64,000 bases of DNA from Gordionus sp. m RMFG-2023 (Eukaryota; Nematomorpha; Gordioida; Chordodea; Parachordodidae), in NCBI RefSeq assembly GCF_954871325.1, contig NC_088776.1, forward strand, positions 28,134,508 through 28,198,507, read 5' to 3'. A program made the position numbers and the translations under genes. A model generated the notes under the pieces. That model searched no databases. It was not told the origin of the DNA and saw nothing but the letters and a program-made list of their open reading frames with translations. Every line of letters starts with the position of its first letter. Positions within the stretch are counted from its first letter, which is position 1. Shown piece by piece: positions 48,801 through 60,800 of this stretch.

Positions 48801-51800
48801 TTTATCTTTTCAAATTGTATATTTTATAAATAAGGCTGTAAAAATTTTATTCATAAATCCGAATGTTTAAAGTATCTGATTTAAATGTTAAAAATCCGAT
48901 TTTTAAATTTTTGTTAAAAAAAGATTTAAATACAATTTTATATTATATGATCATATGTGCAATTATGTTATAATAAATTATGATGTGTAAAACACTAGTC
49001 TTTTTCACACTTTTAACTCATTGTTTTGGTCAAGTTTTGTCAAAAAATATACCATAGGTAATCTTTTAGAGGCAACACAAATGGAGATATTGGGTACCCA
49101 GTCCTTCCCAGATACTAAGAGTAATAAAAATGATAATTCGTTCATACACTTTGGATTTTATATGTGGAATATATATGATCATATGTGCAATTATGTTATA
49201 ATAAATTATGATGTGTAAAACACTAGTCTTTTTCACACTTTTAACTCATTGTTTTGGTCAAGTTTTGTCAAAAAATATAACATAGGTAATCTTTTAAAGG
49301 CAACACAAATGGAGATATTGGGTGCCCAGTCCTTCCCTACTAAGAGTAATAAAAATGATAATTCGTTCGTTACATTAATATTAGCAAGCTCTCATGTGAT
49401 ATTAAATATAAAAAGTTTCAAAATCAATTTTTTTACTTAATATGGAAATGATTGTATTTTTGTTCTGGAGTGTTTTCTCTACACATTAAAATATGATCCT
49501 TGCGATCGTTTTTTGGTTCGTAAAAATTTTTCTTTAAGCGTTTGTTATCATTATAATTGTTTTGCCAAATACTATTAGAACGTGGAGATGGGTAATGTTG
49601 ATATGGAGGCTTGATAACTACAGTTTTAATAAAATTAGAAAAATTGTTTAATAAAGTGAAATTAATAATTTAGATTTTTATATATAAATTTGACTCTAAA
49701 TTGCTCTTATTATAAATTTTTTTTAAAAATAGTTATTTCTATTATAATTGCAACTAACATGTAGGATTATTTATGCGATATTTTAATTTTATCTTTTTTG
49801 TTGTGTACTTTACTCTATAAGATTTCCAAAAAGTACGTTTATAAAATTGAATTATTCATCATTCATATTATGAATAATATATTATTTGATTTTAAATTTA
49901 CATTTGATTATTCAATTTTTTAGAGGCCTACTCTAAATACTATATGGAAATTTTAAAATTCATTGTAGTAAGTTCATGGTTTATTTATTTTAAATATCTT
50001 TCTGAAGGTATTATCTAAGGACACTTTTCCTTTTTTTTACATAAGTTATTTTTTTTAAATATCAATTAAAAACGAAAATAAATGTTTAAAATTTGTATCG
50101 AAAAAATTATTATACATAAAAAATTTGTTGTAATTGGGTTCTATCACTCTTTATTACTTGGATGCATCTCATAAAATTTAATGCACCAGTCTTCAGTGCG
50201 ATAAAAGGACTATGTCTAAGGAAACAATATTTTATAATTCAAATTATAAATTCGAAAATATATTTAAATCCATGTTCCTATTCTATAACTGATTTCTCGT
50301 ATTTCCTGTTTCCATTTGAAAACCTTTTATATCTCTTGTACTTAAAAGAAAAGCATAGTTTTTTAAAAAATTATTAACAAATTATACTAGTTTTTAGTTA
50401 AATCACACAATTTTTATGTCCGTATATATTTTACTATACTAGGTAAATAAAATAGTTATTAATTTAGGAAATTAATTAATGATTTTTATTTTTAGTCAAC
50501 AACATAAAGTAAAAGAAAGAAAGAACGAAATAGTTACTATTTTAATAAATACAATATAATAACCAAATCCAACTAATATTACAAGAATTTTTTTATATAA
50601 ATTATTAAATTTTATAGAATAACTTTCAATATAACCAACCACATCATTTTAATTTGTGGTTATATATTTTATTTTATTGTGATTGATAAATAAGTTATTA
50701 ATTTAAAGACTAATTATTATAATTTTTATTTTTGTTCAATCAAATATACAATATTAAAAATAAAATACATTTCGCCAAAATTGAACAAAAATGTAGTTTT
50801 TCTTTAGTATAAAGAAATAATATTCATTTTAAAATAAAGAAGATAATTTTAAAAGTTATTAGATATTAAAATTCTATTAGCTTAAAAAAGAAGTTTAATC
50901 TGTAGAATTGATGTATTCTTTGAAATCCTGGTCATTGGATGTTTTTTATAAACTCGAGCAGTAAAAAATTATTTTATGAACCTGGACTGTAAAAAAATTG
51001 AGGGTTTTATAAAATTTTATCCGACATGCCCCGATTTCCCCTAATACCTGATTTATAATTTAAAAGTATATTATACGTTTCATAAATTGAATAGTTAATC
51101 AAATATAAACTTTTTTCATCATAACAATAGTCATTTCTGGCATTGGATGAAGAACTAGAATCTCTATTGTAATAATCGTTAATTTGACAATATTCCAATC
51201 CCATATATTTATCGGTATTGCAAAATGACATGGGCCGAGATATGTCCTCTATCAATTATAGAATAATTGTTTAAAAATTGATATGATTTCAAATATTGAA
51301 TATACTTATAAATATAATAACAGTTATCCTTAATATGATCTTCATCAGGCCTAATTTTTTTTGGCCTGGCAAGTAAAAAAATCAAAATTTTAATTTATTT
51401 ATTCCGAAAAACCCAGTCCGAAATTAAAATAAAGTCCGTCTGGCCTGAAATTATTTAAATAAAGAAAAATTTAAAATTTTTTTAATTATAAAAATATTAT
51501 ACAAATAAAAGATATTGGTGGCCTTGTTTCTGCAAAAAATTTTATATATCAATCAATTTCACAAAATTGATTATATTAAAAATTAAGCCTGGCCCGATTT
51601 TTTAAAAAAAATATTAGACCCGACCCAACCTAATTTTTCTAAAAAATAGGCACGGCCTGAAGCTCGCTCGGGGCAGATTAACAATCCTTGAACATCTGTT
51701 TAGTTGGTTTATAAATCATCAGAATATAACTTTTTATGCTACCCTCTTCTATGCTTTCTTCATGACCTATCGGGGGTTTAGAATGATGATTTAGCACTCA

Positions 51801-54800
51801 ATTTTTTATTAGCTTTTATTAACAACAGTTCAGTGAACTGTAATGTTTATTATTTTTTTATTTAAATACACATTTAAAAATGGATAATGATATATTGTGG
51901 GATTTGAAATGAAATATAGAAAGTTTTAAGTTGCTTTTTAAATACTAATATAATATATTATTTCAATATATTACAAAAATAGCGCAGTCAATTAAACCTT
52001 AACCGACTCAAAACAGCGATATAAAGACTAACAATTTTAAAACATAATCATTTATTAATACCTAAACAAGAAAAATCACTCTTAGAACAATAGGATGTGA
52101 TACAAAATACTTGTAAATTTATGTGAACCTGATAGTCCGGGGGAAAAAGGTATTAAAAATACATAATATTTTAATCAAATTTTTTCATCCCAAACCTAAC
52201 ATTATTGTAGAGAGATATAATTTTTTCAGTATAATCAAGAAAATGATGTAATATTAATAGACTATATAAAAAACCTTCGAAAATTATCAACGACTTGTGA
52301 TTTTGGAGAATGGAGAATGCTTTAAGAGATAAATTTATATTTTGACTAAAAATCTTAAAATATTACAAGGATTATAATCCGAAGATAATTTAGAATATAA
52401 ATAAACAGCTATAAATAACACAAAAAGAAGAAATTACAATTGATCAGCTAGAAGATGAACAAGATAATATAAATGTAAAATAAAAGTTAATAATGATGAT
52501 AATAATAAATAATCAAAACAATATAACTACATTAATACGATCTGCAAAAAACGAAATTCCTGCAATTTCTGCGGCGGATACCATAAAAGGGAAATTGTCC
52601 TTTCAAGATTGTCACTTGTTATAATACAACAAAATTAGGCACATAGTAGAAGAAATAGCGAATTTTATTAAAAATGCAACAAATGAATATAATTCAGAAT
52701 TTTGGGTGAATAGATATCAGAATGGAATTAGATACTGGAGCTGTGGTAAGCATAATAAACGAAAAAAATTGGAAAACCAAACTTAATCGTCCTATATTAA
52801 CAACCTTCATGCTAAAATTTAATAGATATTGCTCGAGTTTGTAGAAAAGAAATGTGAATGTTATTGTAATACAACAAGTGAATATAATCTGGTTATTATT
52901 ATAGAATATCTATAATTATACTGGGAGAATTAATTTAATAATGTCCTTCAGGAGTGGGCAGTATTGTAATATTGTATCTTAAATACAAGATATAGAATTT
53001 TGTATATGTTCATTTTCAACATATTTCCTTTAGATTTTCACATGATTTATGTACATTATCTATTTATCACCCTTTCTTTCAATTTAATAATTATAATGTT
53101 ATTTTTGGTGTCAAAAAAGTACCCTAATGATTCAAGTTCAATTCAAATCCCAGGTGTTGGCCAGAATCTATCAAGAAAATCAAATTAATCTGAAAAAAGT
53201 TATCCATGAAAGGCTAAGATTGTTTTAAAAATTATGGTATAAGGGTCGAGAGTGGTAGGAGTAGAGTGTAAAAGATAATGCTGCTTTATGAATTGGGACA
53301 AAAGGGATTCAGCAATTGGAAAAATGCGCTAGCTGCAAAAAAGGGACTGCTAAAACATTAAAGTTCATTTAAATTCATTAACAATTATAAAAATCTTAAT
53401 ATAAATAAGAACCTGAGATAACAACAGTTTTGGTAAGCCAACAAATTAATAGTAATAGTTAGTGTTGCGTAATCGGCTAATTTTAGCCGACTACAAAACG
53501 GCTTAGCCGAGATTTTAGGTGAAAAAGTCGGCTAAGCCTAATTAGGTTTAGCCTAAAAATCGGGTAAAACTAAATTAGTGAAAAATTCTGCATCGGCTAA
53601 TCATCCGTCAGCGTTCCGCAAGATATGCCTAGCATTAATTATTATTTATTTATTTTAGTAAAATAATTTATTTTATTTATATTTAGTGTAAATATTTTAT
53701 TATTATCAACAAATAAACATGATATGGTTTAATATTTTTTATTTATATTATTAAATTTATTTATTTGATGTTTTTTTAATAAAAAAATGATATGTTGCTA
53801 ATTGCTATTGTAATTATATTTTTGTTACAATTTATTAGTGATTTTCACGCCTAAAATTTTAAGCAAAAAAAAAATTTTTTAAAGTTCAAAAAGATAATTC
53901 AACATATTTTGATTTGATAAGAATTTTAAATCTTCCTTGCAGACTTCCATGTACTAATTGTATTCCGCTTTTTTTCACAAAAATCATTAAATTCTTTACT
54001 ACTGAATTGTGGCCCGCTATCAGAAACTATTATATTTTGAGAAATCTGAATCTGACAAAGATATTCCATAATGTTTTTATCGTGCTTTCTGTGGTTGTAC
54101 TAGTCATAGGGAAATCTAGCCAGCGTCTGCTAGCATGTATCATTAGCACCAATAATGATTTTGAAATGTCCAGAATAATAAGTATGTACTTGGTACCATA
54201 CTTTTGGTAGTTTTAAAGAATTTTGAATTGATGTCTTTTGTGGCAATCATTCTAATATGTCCTTGATGTATCATGGCATACAGATTGCTTCAGTATTGTT
54301 GTGATATCATTTTAGTTCGCCATGGTAAACAACCTTTCTCTATTCGGCTATATTTCTTTAGGCCCATATCATAGTTTATTAGCCATCCATCTATTGTATG
54401 CTTGTATACTTTAGAAAGTAAATCATCTTTGTTTTTCTTTGATTATTTGATCTAGAGTTTCTCCTTTTGATATTGTGTTCCCCTGTATAGGAAAAAATTA
54501 AAATAGTATGTTAGCATTGGGTATTTATAGGCTACTCTTGAATTATATTTCGTAATGGTAATCTGATAATAATAAAGTTCATCTTTGTATTCTGGCATAG
54601 GATGTTGTCAGAGTTGGGCAGTACTACGAATACTTGTATCTAAGATACAAGATTCTTTTGTGTCTTGTACTCAGTATCTTTTTGACATTTTTAATAAGAT
54701 ACTAATATCTGTATCTAAGATCCTTTATTCTGAAATTTTTGTATCTTTTTCATTTTCTTGGCAAAAGATAGATTCTTTTTAATATGTTTAATAAATTTAC

Positions 54801-57800
54801 AGATCATAGATTATAACCTTATTTTATTCGTGGAATCTTGTATTAATTTCCTTTACTTCCGCCATTAAATATATTGACAACCAAAATTAGCTAGAACAAC
54901 TGATAGATAAAAAAATAACAACATCCAAATCTTAAAATTTAAGATGGAAATTTTTTTAAAATAATTCAAGTCAAAAAGCTGAATGTCAAACCTGTACAAA
55001 TAAAAAAATGATAAAGAATTCAATAAACTCCACAAAATTTGTTAAAAGTTTATTATATATATGATAATTTTATCTTATAATATAATTATATATATATTTT
55101 TTAAAGACGCCATTTAGGCATTTATACCCAATATAAGTTGTATCTAAAAGAGCTCAAAAGAAAAACAAAAAATTATACCTCTATAAAAAATGTTTCAACT
55201 CAGTATGTCAGCTTCATAAAATGCCATTAATATAATAAAACTAATAATTACACAAAATAAAATTGATAAGTTGATATGTACAATTATTGTCAAGGGTTTC
55301 AAGCCTATGAACAGCCTGAATTTATTACAATGATGAAAAGTTATATAATTTATATAGGGAAAACTGACCTACCTAGGTAAACGGAATAGCCATAAAATGG
55401 AGAAGAAGAAGAATAGATAGATATTAATAAGATATTCTTAGTAATGTTGGATCATTTAAAATATTTTCAAGATGTTTTCAGAGAAGAATAGAGGAATTTA
55501 TTGAGAAAGTATAAGCACTTTAAAAAGTATTTTAAAGGCTCAATCAAATATCTGCACCACGACAGATTTGTGGTTTACAAAAACCCGTAGTTTTATGGGA
55601 ATAACAACTCCCGGGCAATATATTATTTAAAGAACACGAGACATTGAAAGATAATCAATAGCTTAGGCATGTAGAAGAATGTCTGGAACACATTCATTTG
55701 ATATAATTTACAAATACAGTCTATAGAGAATGTGGGATTTCTGATAAACTAAATGATACTTTAAAGGATAATGTATCCTGTCAAGTTATTTGGTGTAAAA
55801 TTAAATAATCATGACTGATTTTTAGGATGAGAATGATCTAAATATGGTTAGTATAGAATTTTTTTTTAAATTTTTATCTTTAGATGAAATAAATAAAGTA
55901 ACCAGACACATCAGGTATGTCTGCCACACTTTATCATAGCCATCAAACATCAAAAATAGTCTTTTTGCACTATAAACTCAAAAAATGTACAAAATTATGG
56001 AATGCATTAGGAAGGTTCTAATCTTGAGAAAGTATAAGGGAGATAACACGTGGTAATCAGCGGAAAGTTCCATGATAACCAGGTGTTAAATTTATCTTGA
56101 AACAATTTATGTCCCATTTTTAGAGAAGGAGATATTGTAAGGTTTTAAGATCTGTCAATTGCATTAGACAAATTACAAGGGTAGAGTAGTACATTTTATG
56201 GAAAATTAGTGCCAAGTTTTATTTATTTTAAATCTTTTTAAATAACGCCAATTTTTTTATTTATACTTTAAATAAAAGAATTTTAAATATGGTATCCGAA
56301 TTATGGAAATATTTTACAAAAGGCAAAGATAATTTTGAAAAATGCGTTATCTGAAAAATCATCTGAGTCTGCCTACAGTACGGCAAGAGATATAGATAGT
56401 CCATATCGTAGAAGCTTATTCCCAGAAAATCTGGAGGCTGTCATATTTATTTTAAAAATCTAATATATTATAATTTTATATATTAAATATTACAATTTTA
56501 TGATTCATACCAACATAAAATGGATATATTATTAAATATATATTTTTTATTTTAGTCTTAATTGTAGAAATAAAAAAATTAAATTAAATTAAATTCATAA
56601 TTCGATTTTTTGCATAAAAAATATTGATTAAATAATTACATTTGGTTCAAACGGGGGCGATTAAAAATCAGTATAAATATCAGATCGGTGTCGGATCGGT
56701 TTTGAAGCAATAATCAGATAGGGTCGGTGAAAAATATGTGGATCGGCACAGCCCTACAATAATGCAAACATACTCAATTACGAGACGTAATGCTAGCCCA
56801 CATAAGGATCATATGAATCCATTATAGGGCTGTGCCGAAATTAAATATCGGATCGGATAGGCGCCGATATTTAGCGTTTTCCCAAAATATTAAATTGGGC
56901 CGATATTTGTAAAAAACCGATCCGATCTTTTTTTTTCTTTTTGTTATTTTATTTTATTTAATGTATATTTATTTTACATTATAATATTTTCAAAATATTT
57001 TTTTTTAAACAATGCAAATGCACAAAACCCCCTAAATTTAATTTATTTAAATAGATTTATAGTATTTTAAAAGTTTTTTTATAAAAATAGAAAGGAACAC
57101 CCAAAGTTTTATTTATCTTAATCTTCTTAAAGAATAACGCCAATTTTATTATTTATACTTTAAATAAAATATTTTTTTAAATATGGTATTTGAATTATGG
57201 AAATACTTACAAAAGACAAAGATAATTTTGTAAAATGCGTTATTTGCGGAATTCTAATTACATGAGGAGGAATAATAAAAGATTCATTAATTCGATTTTG
57301 CATAAGAAATATTAATTTCTTAATTACATTTGGTTCAAAGGGGGGTGGTGAAAAATCAGTGTAAATATCGGATCGAGTTTGAACCAATATCGTAAAATAT
57401 CGGATAGGATCGATGAAAAATATGGACCGGCACATCCCCAATCCATTATCATGTCAGTCTTAAATTTAAAAAAAATATTTGCCCCTTTTAAACATAGTAA
57501 AATATCTTTGGGTTTTGTCTGGGGTATTTATGCTTAATTACCATCTTTTATATTAATTGTAGCTGAATACTAATATTAGTGGGAGAACTATCATTATTAT
57601 TTAATACCTGATGCATTGTCTTTTTTCTTCGGAATTTTGTAAATTTCCTAAAATATCAAAATAAGTTAGTAATTAACTTTTTATAAAAAAACTTTGATAT
57701 TGTTCCATTCTTCCAATACTTTTTGAGATTCCGTGGTTAATTTTTCGATGTCAACGCTTTGTTGTTGTAAGGAATGTGGCATCGAGGCCCACTTTTCTAA

Positions 57801-60800
57801 TACTTTTGGTATTTTGGATTTTTCTAATGACTCTTTGGTAGTTATAGGAAGCTTTAGTAAAACTTCCAAGATCTAAAATGACAACATAAATGATATAGTA
57901 TGCAATTTTCAAAATAATATACCAACCTTGAAACTTAGAACAATGTTTTCTTCAAATTCTTCATAACTAGAGTCTTTTGGATAAATTACTCTATCAATAT
58001 CAGGGATGGAGGCCATCCAGGTCCACATTAAATTAAGACCTTGAAGATTTATAAATAAGGTCAAAATATCCAGCCTTGAAAACTAATTAACACATGAATT
58101 AATTTCATAATAATGGAAATACTACCTTCAATAATTTTAATAATTTAATCTTAAATAAAGGCTTTTCGGTCCTAATCATCAGTCTACAAAATTTTAACAT
58201 GTTTTCCGAATTTTGTAATCCAAAGTTCTGAGCATTTCCCTCCGAGATTTTAATATCAGAGTCATCGGTGATATTTGATATTTCTTTATTTATAATTTTA
58301 TAAATAAATGGTTCCAAATTTTTTATTTACTAAAAAGATCCTCAATTTCTTCTTCTAAATAAGGATCCTCAGAAAATATTTGATTTCTTTTGGTAATCGT
58401 GTTCGTTATGGGGTTATCATCATTGTTATCATTTACAGGAATGTAGCTATTATTTAAAAGAGGTGAAACAGTAGTAGCTGGCAAATAATTTTTATCAATA
58501 TATCCTCTGCAATTGGCTGAACTACAGAAACATTTTTGAGGTTCACGACTTTACATACCATGTGACAATATATTGAGTAGCGTAAAATATAAAGATTTGA
58601 TTATTTTATAATATATATTAAAGGTACCGGAGCACCTTTCTATAAATATTGATATAAGAATGATTTAATGTAATAAACTTCCTTCCATCTCTTATATAAT
58701 TGAGGTCTGCTTCTTAAAAGTGCAGTCAATATCAATTTTAATGCTTTTTGTTAAATGTTTATTTTAATCCCATTACAGATAATTTGGTTTATTAATTTTA
58801 AGCAAATAAATAATAATTAATTCAATAAAATCATAAATAATGACCAGTAATAGAAAAAAATATCACACTCACTAATATTTTTACTCGTTACACACAGCAT
58901 CCTTTCATAGCCGTCCTTATTAATACTTTTAATTCCAACCATCGTTTATACTTTTAATTCCAATCTACAGGTTCAGAGCCCTAACCCAATATCTCACTAG
59001 ATCAGGAACGCAGACTGAGGTTACTAGGGATCATCCCTCTTGAATTTGACTTCTTATAAATGTATGCGAAATAGGGGCTATTATGGGTGAGGTATGTATG
59101 GTGCTCCAATTTTACAAATAGAATATCTCAATTATTCAAACATACATATTATTAATGAATATCAGTTCGATTATTTTATTCGATTCATTCATACGATAAC
59201 TTTTTTTCTGTTCAAGTTTCTTTATTTGAGTAAATATAACTAATATAATATTATAAAAGAAATTTCTTTTTCTAAGACAAAATTGATAAAGGCGATTAAT
59301 ATAAAAATATAATGGGTAGGATAAGGAAAAAGGTATAAGGAGGCACGCGATAGAAGAAATATAACTTAGATAGTGTAAATGAATAATGGTAGTAGCAAAC
59401 CCTTATTGTAAAAAGGAAGATTCCCTAGACTGATTCAATCTTTTCGCAAATCTGTCTCCCTAAATCTTTAAAAAAGAATTGAGCTTTGCTGCCGAAAATA
59501 GTAAGAATGGAGCAGGCGATGTGCATGAATGAGTAAAAAAGATCGATGGAGCTGTATTTAATGATTATGCGGGCTTCCGCAAGATCAAGAGCATCGATGT
59601 TGTGGTTGGATGGCACATTCAGAAGCTGACTCTTTGACCAAAGAATTCAGAAAGAGATTTTATGGATTTCAAATGATTATAATGAATCTGGAAATTTGAA
59701 AATTGAAGTGGATTAAAGAGCGTATAGAATTAGGAATATAATAAAAGTTTTTGAGAAGAAAAAAAGCTTGATGAGGAGAAAGATGTTTTTAAATGAAGTA
59801 GGCTAGATGAAACACTTGCGAAGTGATTGATGGATTCTAAACCACCAACTAGGATCCTAGAGGAGTAAGGGATGAGAGTTCGATTGTGTGAAAGTTATGG
59901 GTGAATGAAATGGAAAAGTATATTGAGTAGATTTCGATTTTCTGCTAGTTAAGTGAAATTCCAATTGTTTGGAATAATAGCTAGTCTTTGCAACCTTTTT
60001 GGGAAGGGAAAAATTTTCCATTGTCGATCCAGGTATGAAATAGAAGATTATAAACGGCGGAAATGTTTTTAACCATTTCATTAATTCCTATGCAGAAAAG
60101 TGACGAACCCAAAGTATCGCCTTGTTAGATCCCTTCTGATGATGAAAGCAAATAATTGTTGAATTGGAGAAGAGATGGTAAGAAATAACAGGAGTGGGAA
60201 AATTGAGAAAAGGTTGGAAGTGAATGGTATATTTGTGGAAGAAAATGAGATAGGTGATGGAGTTGAAAACATTAGGAAAGCCCATTTGACGAGGATTTCG
60301 TCACTTGAGTTGCTTTGGAGACAGATACGACAGCGTGTGCGGCTATTTCGCAACCACTATTGATGCCAATACCAAGTTGGTAGATTGCTAAAATTGGTGT
60401 CTTTAATTTTGGAAGATGAGTTTATCAACAACACGGCGAAATACGTTTCTAATTGCTATTGGTCGAATGTATTTATTTGGCTTTTCGAGTGCTATTATAG
60501 CGTCGAATAGAAGTGGTCTGATGGATCCGGGAACGAATCCATGCGATATTTTATTACATAGTGTTATCAAATTTTAAGGATTGATATCTGACTGAGATCC
60601 TGAATAAAAAAGGACTGAACCCATTATAGTATGATGAAGAGTCGTGGTAAACGAATAATTATAAAAAAAATTTCATTCATTACCATTATAAAAATTATCA
60701 TAACTACAAATTTTATGACTTTATTTTTAAAATATAACAAATATTGATTGCATGTACAGAAATCAGAATACAAAAGTTTAGTATAAAAATGTATATTATC

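Larger units (their letters stand above)
41238..49436 (-). other. SETD2 giant intron (8.2 kb) loaded with transposons
   Basis: The donor at 49,436 (AA|GTAAAA) and acceptor at 41,238 (AAATTAG|A) join a split lysine codon (AA+A) in frame. It contains hAT elements at 41,899-42,665 and 47,651-48,374, a 228-bp tandem duplication, a 5S-like sequence and an unassigned plus-strand ORF. Confidence 0.75.
49618..57607 (-). other. SETD2 giant intron (8.0 kb) loaded with transposons
   Basis: The donor at 57,607 (TCAG|GTATTAA) and acceptor at 49,618 (CTGTAG|TT) rebuild a valine codon (G+TT). It carries gypsy protease and integrase pieces, hAT transposase pieces and two BED-type hAT derivatives (to 57,440). 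An additional small exon within it cannot be excluded, but none is needed to keep frame. Confidence 0.75.
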
